Positions 7,987-15,357 of a DNA stretch of 64,000 bases are shown piece by piece. The DNA lies in NCBI RefSeq assembly GCF_003032475.1, contig NZ_CP028369.1, forward strand, positions 9,424,001 through 9,488,000. The letters run 5' to 3'. Numbering within the stretch: the first letter of the stretch is position 1; each line of letters opens with the position of its first letter. Made by a program: the position numbers and the translations under genes. Below the pieces are notes generated by a model that saw only the letters and a program-made list of their open reading frames with translations, did not search any database and was not told the origin of the DNA. This stretch comes from Streptomyces sp. P3. Its GTDB lineage: Bacteria > Actinomycetota > Actinomycetes > Streptomycetales > Streptomycetaceae.

Positions 7987-9056
7987 GCCGGACCACCCGC
8001 CTCGGGGGCGGCGCCGCGTGCGCCGCGCAGCGCGGTGATGCAGCTGCCGATCGCCTGCTGGAGCTCCTCCAGCTGCTGGACCATGTCGTCCTCGTAGAAC
8101 TCCTGAGGGTCGACGTCGTCGAAGGTCAGCTCCTCGAAGACCCTGGTCGCCCGCTGGAGGCTGCTGTAGAACTTCGTGCGCCGCTCCTGGACACGCAGTC
8201 CGGGGTCGGCCTCGACGGTCTCCACGACCAGGTTCTTCATGGTGTCGTAGGCGTCGTTCGCCCACTCGCCGCTGTCCTCGCCGTCGTCCAGCTCGTCGAG
8301 CAGCGAGAGGTGCCGCTCGGCCTCCTGCCGCAGCTCGGCGGGCGCGTCGAGGGTCTGTCCGGCGGGCGTCCTGATCCGCCCGGACTCGGCGATCTGGCGC
8401 ACATAACCGATGCGGTCGGCCGAGCGGCTCTCGGAGGCCACGGCCTTCTTCAGGTCGTCGGTGCGCACGACGTCACGGGCCAGCTCGTGCTGCAGCTCCG
8501 GGTCCTCCCTGACACGGTCCAGGAGGGCGGCACGGGCCGCGCGGGCGGTCGAGGGGTCGGCGAGGATCGCGGCCCGCAGGGCGGTGGGGTTCTCCGCGAC
8601 CTCCAGCGCCTTCGTCGGCCGGATGCCCTCGGCCGCGGCGGCCTCCGCGATCGCGGTCCCACGCTCGGACGTGGCGCTGGAGCGCGAGACGTAGTACGTC
8701 AGCCAGACCTCGGCGTCCGGCAGCTCGACCTCCTGGCCGGGCGCCAGCTCCTCGAAGTGCGGGACGAGACCGTCGTCCGCGGCCCGGTCCCACGCCTTGT
8801 AGAACCGCAGAACGCGCTCGGGGGAACAGCCGGCCAGCCCGGCGAACTCCTTCGCCGACACCTTCGGCGTCTCGTCCGCGCTCTGCCCGCCCGGCCGGAC
8901 ACTGCGCGCCACCAGCAGGCCGAAGGCCCACCCGCCGGTCCGCGCGTAGACGCCGAACTCGCGGGCGTCGCGCGCCACGAGGTCGGACAGGGGCGCGGGG
9001 GACGTCTCGGGGGACGCCTCGACGGTTGTCTCGGGCAGGTCGATCGCCAGGGTCAC
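7971..9056 (-). CDS. conserved protein of unknown function, possible HTH
   Basis: A 361-residue soluble, mostly helical acidic protein without a signal peptide. I do not recognise a named family with certainty. Residues around 60-80 (SAKEFAGLAGCSPERVLRFY) look like a helix-turn-helix, and the rest is rich in Ala/Glu/Arg helices (RAARAALLDRVREDPEL) ending in an acidic coiled-coil-like tail (EEFYEDD-type segments). This could be a DNA-associated regulator. GTG 9056 is selected for the GGAGGAG element before it. The 3' end overlaps the convergent DUF6328 gene. Confidence 0.65.
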   Translation of the reverse strand: MTLAIDLPETTVEASPETSPAPLSDLVARDAREFGVYARTGGWAFGLLVARSVRPGGQSADETPKVSAKEFAGLAGCSPERVLRFYKAWDRAADDGLVPHFEELAPGQEVELPDAEVWLTYYVSRSSATSERGTAIAEAAAAEGIRPTKALEVAENPTALRAAILADPSTARAARAALLDRVREDPELQHELARDVVRTDDLKKAVASESRSADRIGYVRQIAESGRIRTPAGQTLDAPAELRQEAERHLSLLDELDDGEDSGEWANDAYDTMKNLVVETVEADPGLRVQERRTKFYSSLQRATRVFEELTFDDVDPQEFYEDDMVQQLEELQQAIGSCITALRGARGAAPEAGGPAQSVV

Positions 9057-9073
9057 GGGTGGCTCTCCTCCAC

Positions 9074-9122
9074 AGGCTGCCGGCCGCGGGATCGGCACCG
9101 CGGATGTCCGGAACGGCAGCCT
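9074..9122 (-). promoter_or_regulatory. inverted repeat in the leader of the 7971-9056 gene
   Basis: AGGCTGCCG (9074-9082) and CGGCAGCCT (9114-9122) form a perfect 9-bp stem around a GC-rich loop. On the minus strand it lies between a possible -10 (TAGGCT, overlapping the outer arm) and the GGAGGAG ribosome site, so it could be a terminator for the upstream oxidoreductase gene or a leader hairpin close to the ribosome site. Confidence 0.4.
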
Positions 9123-9180
9123 ATACGCGCTCCCCGGCCCCGCCCGGACAGACCCGCGGCGGGGTCCGTCCGGCGGCCGG

Positions 9181-10152
9181 TCACCCGAAGGCGCCGCGCA
9201 GCGCGGGCAGCAGGGTCTTCTCGGACCAGTCCAGGTAGGCAGGCTGGGTGTCCCCGCCGATCTGCACCAGGGCGACCTCCGTGAACCCGGCCTCGACGTA
9301 GGGGCGTACGGCCTCGACGAAGTCCTCCGGGTCGTCGCCGCAGGGAATCGAGGCGGCGACGTCGTCGGGCGTCACGAACCGGGTGGCCGCCTCGAAGGAG
9401 TCCGGATGCGGCAGTTCGGAGTTCACCTTCCAGCCGCTGCCGAACCAGCGGAACTGGGCGTGGGCCCGCTGCACGGCCGTCTCCCGGTCGCCGTCGTACG
9501 ACACGGGGAGCTGGCCGACGCGCGGCTTGCCCGCACCGCCGTGCCGGTCGAACGCCTCGAGCAGTCCCTGCTCGGGCTCGGTGGCGATCACCAGGTCGGC
9601 CAGCCGTCCCGCGAGCGCGCACGAGCGGTCGCCGGAGACGGCGAGCCCGATCGGCGGCGGCTCGTCGGGGAGGTCCCACAGCCGGGCCGAGTCCACGTCG
9701 AAGTGGGCGCCGTGCCGGGTGACGTGCCCGCCCTCGAAGAGCGCACGGATGATCTCCACGGCCTCCTCGAGCATCTCGTGCCGGACGTCCACCGGCGGCC
9801 ACCCGCCGCCCACCACATGCTCGTTGAGGTTCTCGCCCGAGCCGAGCCCCAGCCGGAAGCGTCCTTCGGACAGCAACTGCATCGTCGCCGCCTTCTGCGC
9901 CACCACCGCAGGGTGGTAGCGGAAGGTCGGACACGTCACGTACGTCATCAGCGGAATGCGCGAGGTGGCCTGGGCGGCCGCCCCGAGCACGCTCCAGGCG
10001 TACGGCGCGTGTCCCTGCGAGCGCAGCCACGGGAAGGAGTGGTCCGACGTCACCGAGAAGTCGAAGCCCGCCTCCTCGGCCCGCACCACGTGGTCGACCA
10101 GGTCACGGGGGCCGGCCTGCTCGGTCATCATCGTGTATCCGATTCGCACCAT
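9181..10152 (-). CDS. F420-dependent LLM-class oxidoreductase (FGD-like)
   Basis: A 323-residue luciferase-like TIM-barrel flavin/deazaflavin enzyme. TSDHSFPW, the non-prolyl cis-type TYVTCPTFRYHP segment, GRFRLGLGSGENLNEH and the late PCGDDPEDFVEAV region match the actinobacterial F420-dependent glucose-6-phosphate dehydrogenase-related group ('F420_G6P family'). Members use coenzyme F420 but often have unknown substrates, so glucose-6-phosphate should not be assumed. ATG 10152 (MVRIGYTM) is chosen over an upstream in-frame start because homology begins there. Confidence 0.88.
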   Translation of the reverse strand: MVRIGYTMMTEQAGPRDLVDHVVRAEEAGFDFSVTSDHSFPWLRSQGHAPYAWSVLGAAAQATSRIPLMTYVTCPTFRYHPAVVAQKAATMQLLSEGRFRLGLGSGENLNEHVVGGGWPPVDVRHEMLEEAVEIIRALFEGGHVTRHGAHFDVDSARLWDLPDEPPPIGLAVSGDRSCALAGRLADLVIATEPEQGLLEAFDRHGGAGKPRVGQLPVSYDGDRETAVQRAHAQFRWFGSGWKVNSELPHPDSFEAATRFVTPDDVAASIPCGDDPEDFVEAVRPYVEAGFTEVALVQIGGDTQPAYLDWSEKTLLPALRGAFG

Positions 10153-10255
10153 GAGCCCCGGGTCCCCTGCCGCCGCGGGGGGAAACAGGCCCACGGCGAC
10201 CGGGAAGGGCGCCGGCGCCCCTCCCCCGGGGCCCCGTTGTCGATGTCGCCGGGCG

Positions 10256-10294
10256 GGCGGCGGAGCCCGGCCGTCAGGCGGCGGAGCCCGGCCG
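10256..10294. repeat. 21-bp-period duplication across the pseudokinase stop codon
   Basis: An 18-base sequence beginning GGCGGCGGAGCCCGGCCG occurs at 10256-10273 and again at 10277-10294, flanking the minus-strand stop codon at 10274-10276. The C-terminal codons of the kinase-like gene are thus duplicated in frame just after its stop, as expected from replication slippage. Confidence 0.7.
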
Positions 10295-11917
10295 GAAGGT
10301 CCTGAGGAACGTGTCGAGGGCCTGCCGGTCGGCGGCCGTGTTCCAGTCCGCGGCGGGCGTCGTCCAGCGGAGCGAGAAACTGCGGTGCCCGCCGAGCAGG
10401 AATCCGCGGCCGAAGGTGCGTTCCTGCCCGTCGGCGCCGTCGGCGAGCCACTCCATGTCCGCGCCCTTGAACCCCTGGTACGTCGTGGCCCTGATCTCGC
10501 CGATCCGCCGGAAACCCGCGGTGCGCCTCAGGTTGGGTTCGACGTCGTCGCGCCAGACGGCGACCGGGTCGGGTCCGGCTTTCCTGCTGTAGGTGACCGC
10601 GAGGGTGCGCGGGTCGCCCTTCGCGCCGAAGGTGACGCGATAGGCCCCGTCGGGGGAGCGGGCGGTGTCCAGCCGCTGCCACCCCTTGGGCAGGGCCACC
10701 GAGAAGCCCTCGTCGGCGCGGTAGACCCGGAAGCCGTCCGGGAGGGCGTCGGCGGGCGGCGGGGGCGAGGTGCGCGGGGGCGCGCTCGGGGAGGGAGCGT
10801 CCGGCGTGCTGGGAGCGGAGGTCGGTGTGGGGGTCGGGTCCGGCGTGGCGGAGACTCTGTCGCCGGCGTCCTCGCCCGGCCCCGTGGCGGAGGCGGACGG
10901 CCGGGCGTCGCCCGCCGCCGTGTCGTCGCCGTCGGGCAGGCCCTGGGCCACGGCGAGGGCGGCGAGCGCCACCGTGACGACGGCCAGCGCGGTCCCGGCC
11001 GCCATCGCCCGGCCGCTCCACTGCGGGCCGACGCGGCGCGCGGCGGCGCGGACGCGGCGCAACGGGGGAGCGGGCACGGCGGCGTGCGGGTCGTCCTCCA
11101 GCAGCCGGGTGAGGGACTGGCGCACCACGGTGCGGGTCAGCCGCTCCCGGGAGTCCTTGCGCAGCAGTCCCTGCACGATCGGGGTGAGGGGACCGGCGCG
11201 CAGCGGGGTGCGCAGGGGCAGCCTGTCCACGCCCTTCAAGGTGGCCTCGGGCCGGTCCCGGTCCCGGTACGGAGGCCGTCCCTCGACCATCGTGTAGAGG
11301 AGGGCGCCCAGCGCCCACAGGTCCGCGGCCGGGCCGATCCGTTCGTCGCGGGCCTGTTCGGGCGAGGCGTACGACGGGGCCGCCACGCGCGGCGCCAGGG
11401 TCGCGCCGGCCAGCCCGAACCCGGTGAGGACGAGGGGACCCTGGCTCCGCACGAAGATCTGGCCGGGGCTCAGCTCGCCGTGGGTGACGCCCTCACCGTG
11501 CGCGGCCTCGAGCACGTCGAGCAGTTGCAGCCCGATCGCCGCGGCCCTTCCCGGGCTGAACGCGCCCTTCTGTGCGAGGAGCTGGCCCAGCGGGAGGCCG
11601 TCGATCCATTCGGTGACGGTCCACAGGGACCCCTCCTCCTCCAGGGCGTCGACGACCGAGGCGATCCGGCCCGGGCACAGCCGGGCCATCGTCTCCGACA
11701 TGCGCAGCACCCGGTCGGCGGCCTGCCGCGCCTTCTCCTCGCCCTGTTCAGGGGGCAGACCGATCCTGGTGACCAGGCAGGGGCGGGCGGCCCCGGTCTC
11801 CTCGACGTATTCGCCGTACCAGCTGACGCGGTTCGTCTCCCGGTGGACGACGTCGAGCAGCCGGTACCTCCCGGCGACCCACTCGTGCGTGGAGACGTGC
11901 GTCTTGACCATGGTCAT
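10274..11917 (-). CDS. membrane-anchored Ser/Thr pseudokinase
   Basis: A 547-residue protein. Residues 15-275 have a Hanks-kinase fold (SPEQARDERIGPAADLWALGALLYTM is the APE/F-lobe equivalent, here split), but the catalytic loop reads HGELSPGQ (146-153) instead of HRDxKxxN, the DFG motif is GFG (166-168), and no VAxK lysine is visible (RPCLVTRIG). Phosphotransfer is therefore unlikely. A single membrane helix lies near 304-327, then a Pro/Ser/Thr-rich linker of about 65 residues and an extracellular C-terminal domain of about 150 residues (FSVALPKGWQRL onward). A signalling or binding role at the membrane is inferred. Confidence 0.85.
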   Translation of the reverse strand: MTMVKTHVSTHEWVAGRYRLLDVVHRETNRVSWYGEYVEETGAARPCLVTRIGLPPEQGEEKARQAADRVLRMSETMARLCPGRIASVVDALEEEGSLWTVTEWIDGLPLGQLLAQKGAFSPGRAAAIGLQLLDVLEAAHGEGVTHGELSPGQIFVRSQGPLVLTGFGLAGATLAPRVAAPSYASPEQARDERIGPAADLWALGALLYTMVEGRPPYRDRDRPEATLKGVDRLPLRTPLRAGPLTPIVQGLLRKDSRERLTRTVVRQSLTRLLEDDPHAAVPAPPLRRVRAAARRVGPQWSGRAMAAGTALAVVTVALAALAVAQGLPDGDDTAAGDARPSASATGPGEDAGDRVSATPDPTPTPTSAPSTPDAPSPSAPPRTSPPPPADALPDGFRVYRADEGFSVALPKGWQRLDTARSPDGAYRVTFGAKGDPRTLAVTYSRKAGPDPVAVWRDDVEPNLRRTAGFRRIGEIRATTYQGFKGADMEWLADGADGQERTFGRGFLLGGHRSFSLRWTTPAADWNTAADRQALDTFLRTFRPGSAA

Positions 11918-12234
11918 CCCTCGTCGAAACCGCTGTCACTCACCTTTCCCAGTGGTACGACCGGCGCGAGGGGGTCCGTTCAACGGGACCGGCAAGTCGG
12001 CCCGATTCCTGTCCTTCATTCAAGAAAGGGCTTCGCCGCGGGTCGAGTAGGTGTGCGAGAAAAGGGAATTGGCGGACATCGGCCCGGGTCGCACCCGTCC
12101 CCTCCTGCGGGTGTAACCCGCGGTAAACAGGACGGGCGCGTCTCCTCGGGCGTCCGGAAATCGACCTTCCGGGGCGCGGTCCATTCTGTTCGGCGACCCC
12201 TCGGCCGGGTTTTCGCCTTCACCGGGGAATCGAT
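11918..12234. other. intergenic region between threonine dehydratase-like and pseudokinase genes
   Basis: 317 bp upstream of the pseudokinase and downstream of the dehydratase, both leftward. It contains a nested hairpin (12094-12136) that could end dehydratase transcription, and a less GC-rich stretch (12000-12080) likely to include the pseudokinase promoter, without a convincing consensus. A 68-codon minus frame (12016-12222) shows no protein features. Confidence 0.6.
12094..12136 (-). terminator. nested hairpin downstream of the dehydratase gene
   Basis: An outer stem CCCGTCC (12094-12100) with GGACGGG (12130-12136) encloses an inner CGGGT-GTA-ACCCG hairpin (12108-12120). No T tract follows, as is usual for Streptomyces terminators. 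It lies about 100 bp past the dehydratase stop. Confidence 0.5.
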
Positions 12235-13203
12235 TCAGCGCACCCCGAACCCGTCCGTCCAATCCCTCATGTCGGCAGTCGTCACGTTGCCCCCGCAGAC
12301 CACCAGTCCCAGCCGTGCCCCGTCGCCCACCCGCTCGACGACCCGCCGGGCCGCGGGCAGCAGACAGCCGGCCGCCGGCTCGGTCCACACCTTCGCGTGC
12401 TCGGCGAACTCCACCGACCCCCGCACGGCCTCCCGGTCGGAGACCACCAGCACCTCGGTGACCAGCGCGTGGACATGGTCGTACGTCAACTGCGAGACGC
12501 TGGGCGCGCTCAGAGTGGTGACGATCGACGACAGTGCCACCGGCACCGGTCCGCCCGCCGTCAGCGCCTGCGACATCGCCTGCGCGCCCTCCGTCTCCAC
12601 GCCCCAGATCCGCACCTGCGGGCGGCGCGCCCGCAGCGCCGCTGCGACGCCCGCGATCAGTCCGCCGCCCCCGATGCTGACCAGCACGTCGGTGAGCTCG
12701 TCGGCGTCCGCGGCGAGCTCCAGACCGACGGTGCCCTGTCCGGCGACGACCAGTGGATCGTCGAACGGGTGCACCAGTGTGAGTCCTTCGTCGCGCAACC
12801 GTTCCACCAGCGCGAACGCGGTGTCCATACCGTCGGTCAGCCGCACCGAGGCGCCGGCCGCCTCCGCGGTCTCCACGGAGCGCGCGGGCGCGGAGCGCGG
12901 CATCACCACCGTGGCCTTCACGTCCAGGGCGGCGGCCATCACCGCGAGCGCGACGCCGTGGTTCCCGCCGCTCACGGCGACCACCCCGGCGGCCCGCTCG
13001 GCCTCGCTCAGCGACAGCAGCTTCGCCGTCGCGCCCCGCGCCTTGAACGAGCCGGTGCGCTGGAGGAGTTCGAGTTTCGTCGTCACCGGGACGCCGAGCA
13101 GGGCCGACAGGCCGGGGCTCGGCACGGTCGGGGTGCGGACGACATGTCCGGCGATCCGTGCGGCGGCGGCTTCGATGTCGGAAATGCCGATCAAGGCGGT
13201 CAC
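12235..13203 (-). CDS. PLP-dependent threonine/serine dehydratase-like enzyme
   Basis: A 322-residue fold-type II PLP enzyme of the threonine/serine ammonia-lyase and serine racemase group. The Schiff-base lysine is in GSFKARGA (about residue 53), the asparagine-loop is SGGNHGVALA, the phosphate-binding glycine loop is SIGGGGLIAG, and VVCGGNVT is near the C-terminus. There is no C-terminal ACT domain, so it is probably catabolic (2-oxobutyrate or pyruvate plus ammonia) rather than biosynthetic IlvA. The GTG start overlaps the stop of the upstream LuxR remnant (GTGA), a relic of an older coupled arrangement. Confidence 0.88.
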   Translation of the reverse strand: MTALIGISDIEAAAARIAGHVVRTPTVPSPGLSALLGVPVTTKLELLQRTGSFKARGATAKLLSLSEAERAAGVVAVSGGNHGVALAVMAAALDVKATVVMPRSAPARSVETAEAAGASVRLTDGMDTAFALVERLRDEGLTLVHPFDDPLVVAGQGTVGLELAADADELTDVLVSIGGGGLIAGVAAALRARRPQVRIWGVETEGAQAMSQALTAGGPVPVALSSIVTTLSAPSVSQLTYDHVHALVTEVLVVSDREAVRGSVEFAEHAKVWTEPAAGCLLPAARRVVERVGDGARLGLVVCGGNVTTADMRDWTDGFGVR

Positions 13204-13478
13204 CCTTCCGGCGCGGACAGGAGACGGGACCGCGCCTTGGCTCTTCGTGTCCTCGCACCCTCACCCGGTGTCGCCGTGCGGGTCAACTCACCGCGTGTGC
13301 GCGAGGCCCGGTCCGGCGCGCCGGCCGCCGGTTCCAGCAGCCCCTCGCGGTGGGCGATCGCCACGGCCTCCGTGCGGCTCGCCGCACCGAACTCGGCGAG
13401 GACGGTGGAGACGAGCACGCCGGCCGTCTCGCCCATGATGAACGGCTCCTCGCCGATCTGGCGGTCGCCGCGGCCGGG
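13200..13478 (-). pseudogene. remnant of a LuxR/NarL-type regulator (C-terminal HTH)
   Basis: The frame reads RQIGEEPFIMGETAGVLVS then TVLAEFGAASRTEAVAIAHREGLL, matching the second half of a LuxR-type helix-turn-helix (the usual form is NRQIGEELFIS...TVxxHVSNILxKLGxxSRTEAV). Nothing resembling the rest of the domain or a receiver/AAA region is found upstream: the frame runs into a 25-bp tandem duplication and then the UBP gene in antisense. A truncated 78-codon frame from ATG 13436 might still be translated. It ends by overlapping the start of the dehydratase gene. Confidence 0.72.
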
Positions 13479-13520
13479 CCCGAGCACGGAGGCCGCGGCC
13501 GGGCCCGAGCACGGAGGCCG
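13468..13520. repeat. 25-bp tandem duplication
   Basis: A segment containing CGGCCGGGCCCGAGCACGGA is present twice with a period of 25 bases (copies from 13468 and 13493). Because 25 is not a multiple of three, it breaks the frame at the truncated end of the LuxR remnant. Confidence 0.75.
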
Positions 13521-13540
13521 GGAGCGAGGACCCGGCGGGG

Positions 13541-13894
13541 TCAGCGGTGCAGCGATCGCGCCCAGTCCTGCGGCACCCGCCCGGCGGGTCCCGGCGTCGG
13601 CTGGTCCACGGGGTGGCTGACCGGCGGGGCCAGTTCCGGCCCCGACTCGTAGAGCTCGTCGCTGGAGTAGTCCCAGAACCACTCCTCGCCGGGCTCGAAG
13701 CTGCGGACCAGGGGATGCCCGGTCGTCTTGTAGTGGGCGGTGGCGTGCTGGGCGGGGGAGGAGTCGCAGCAGCCCACGTGCCCGCAGCTCGCGCAGCGCC
13801 TCAGGTGGAACCACCAGCCGCCCGCGGCGTCGCAGTCGACGCAGCCGTCGCCGCTGGGCGGGACGCTCGGGTCGATGCCGTTCACGTCGGTCAT
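13541..13894 (-). CDS. UBP-type zinc-finger protein
   Basis: A 117-residue protein consisting mainly of a ZnF-UBP domain. Ligand candidates are Cys18, Cys21, Cys34, Cys37, Cys42, His50, His54 and His60 (GCVDCDAAGGWWFHLRRC, then CGHVGCCDSS, QHATAHYKTTGHPL). In eukaryotes this fold binds ubiquitin tails; in bacteria it is a stand-alone protein of unclear role, often beside redox genes. The ATG overlaps the stop of the upstream histidine kinase gene (ATGA), so translation is coupled and it is the third gene of the redox-signalling operon. Confidence 0.88.
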   Translation of the reverse strand: MTDVNGIDPSVPPSGDGCVDCDAAGGWWFHLRRCASCGHVGCCDSSPAQHATAHYKTTGHPLVRSFEPGEEWFWDYSSDELYESGPELAPPVSHPVDQPTPGPAGRVPQDWARSLHR

Positions 13895-15357
13895 ACGGGC
13901 TCCTCGGGGGTCTCGGGGTCGTCGGCGGCGGGGGCGGTCAGCGGCAGCAGGACCTGGAAGCGGGTGTCGCCCGGAACGGACTCGACGTGCAGGCTGCCGT
14001 GGTGCTTGTTGACGACGATCCGCCACGAGATGTCCAGGCCCAGACCGGTGCCCTCGCCCACCGGCTTGGTGGTGAAGAACGGGTCGAAGATGCGGCCCCG
14101 GATGTCCGGCGGGATACCGGGGCCGGTGTCACGGAACTCCACCAGCAGCCGGTCGCCCTCCCGCGCGGTCCGCACCGTCAACGTGCCGTCGCCGCCGGCG
14201 CTGTCGACGGCGAACACGGCGTTGTCGACGAGGTTGGTCCACACCTGGTTGAGCTCGGCCGGGTAGGCGGGGATCTTCGGCAGCGTGCGGTCGTAGTCCT
14301 TGACGACCTGGATGCGCCGGCCGATCTTGCCGCCGAGCATCAGCAGGGTGCTGTCGAGGAGTTCGTGCACGTCGACGACCCGGTAGGGGGCGCGGTCGAG
14401 CTGCGAGTACTGCTTGGCGGCGTCGACGAGATGGGAGATGCGGTTGGTCGAGTCGTCTATCTCGTCCATCAACAGCTCGGTCTCGACGGTGTAGTTGAGC
14501 CATCCGATCGCACCCGGCAGGATGTCCTCGTCCACGGCGTCCGCGACCTGCTCCAGCCAGTCCACGTCGAGTCCGGCCTGTACGAAGGTCGGAGCGATCC
14601 GCCAGCCCTCCGTGATGTCGTGGTCGTCCAGCCAGTCGGTGAGCGCGTCCTCCCGGTCGGAGGCCTCCAGCGGGCTCAACATCGGTGCCTTGGCGACCAG
14701 TTCGGCGGTGCGCTCCTGTATCTCGATCAGCCGGGTCAGCGCCGCCGGCTCGTAGCCGCCGGAGGCGATCACGGCCAGCTTGTGCCGCATCTTCGCCACC
14801 CGTTCGCGCAGCGTGGCGGTGGCCCGCACGGCCGCCGCCGCCGGGTTGTTCAGCTCGTGCGTGAGACCGGCCGACAGCGAGCCCAGCGCCAGCAGCCGTT
14901 CGCGCTGGCCGACGGCCCGCTGGGTGTTCTTCGAACCGAAGAACAGTCCCTCCAGCAGGTGGGCCGCCATCGGGAACCACTCCTGCATGACCGCCGAGAA
15001 CGACTCGGCGGGCAGCACGAAGAACCGGGTCGGCTCGGTCACCCGCATCGAGTTCTGGTAGACCTGCGGCACCCGGTCGCCCAGGTAGGCCTGCATGGCC
15101 CCGGCGTAGACCCCGCGCTGGGAGGTGCGGCTGACCTCGATGTCGTCCCCGCCGACCCGCCGGTACATCACGACCGAGCCCTCGAGCATCACGTAGAAGC
15201 AGGTCGCCGGATCACCCTCGGTGTACACCGGGCCGGGCTCGAACCTCTCCACCCGCCCCTCGCCGCACAGCCGTCCCAACTGGTCGGGGGAGAGCTTCTC
15301 GAACAGGAACAGCGAGCTGATCTCGGCCGGGCTGCACGGCATCAGCCGCCCGCTCAC
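13891..15357 (-). CDS. cyclic-nucleotide-binding-domain histidine kinase
   Basis: A 488-residue cytoplasmic sensor kinase. Residues 10-125 form a cNMP-binding (Crp-like) domain (EGDPATCFYVMLEGSVVMYR). A DHp segment with phospho-acceptor His167 (LSAGLTHELNNPAAAAV) follows, and the C-terminal ATPase has N box NQVWTNLVDNAVFAV, G1 DTGPGIP, F box FDPFFTTKPVGEGTGLGL. There is no membrane helix. It starts with GTG 15357 overlapping the stop of the receiver-flavoprotein gene (GTGA), and its natural partner is presumably that receiver. Its ligand (cAMP, c-di-GMP or other) is not evident. Confidence 0.9.
   Translation of the reverse strand: MSGRLMPCSPAEISSLFLFEKLSPDQLGRLCGEGRVERFEPGPVYTEGDPATCFYVMLEGSVVMYRRVGGDDIEVSRTSQRGVYAGAMQAYLGDRVPQVYQNSMRVTEPTRFFVLPAESFSAVMQEWFPMAAHLLEGLFFGSKNTQRAVGQRERLLALGSLSAGLTHELNNPAAAAVRATATLRERVAKMRHKLAVIASGGYEPAALTRLIEIQERTAELVAKAPMLSPLEASDREDALTDWLDDHDITEGWRIAPTFVQAGLDVDWLEQVADAVDEDILPGAIGWLNYTVETELLMDEIDDSTNRISHLVDAAKQYSQLDRAPYRVVDVHELLDSTLLMLGGKIGRRIQVVKDYDRTLPKIPAYPAELNQVWTNLVDNAVFAVDSAGGDGTLTVRTAREGDRLLVEFRDTGPGIPPDIRGRIFDPFFTTKPVGEGTGLGLDISWRIVVNKHHGSLHVESVPGDTRFQVLLPLTAPAADDPETPEEPV

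Noticed and set aside
12016..12222. 68-codon minus frame upstream of the pseudokinase
   Set aside because: Overlaps the nested hairpin and has no recognisable features.
9956..13438. 1160-codon plus-strand frame
   Set aside because: Runs antisense to the oxidoreductase, pseudokinase and dehydratase genes; composition is Arg/Pro/Gly-rich shadow sequence.
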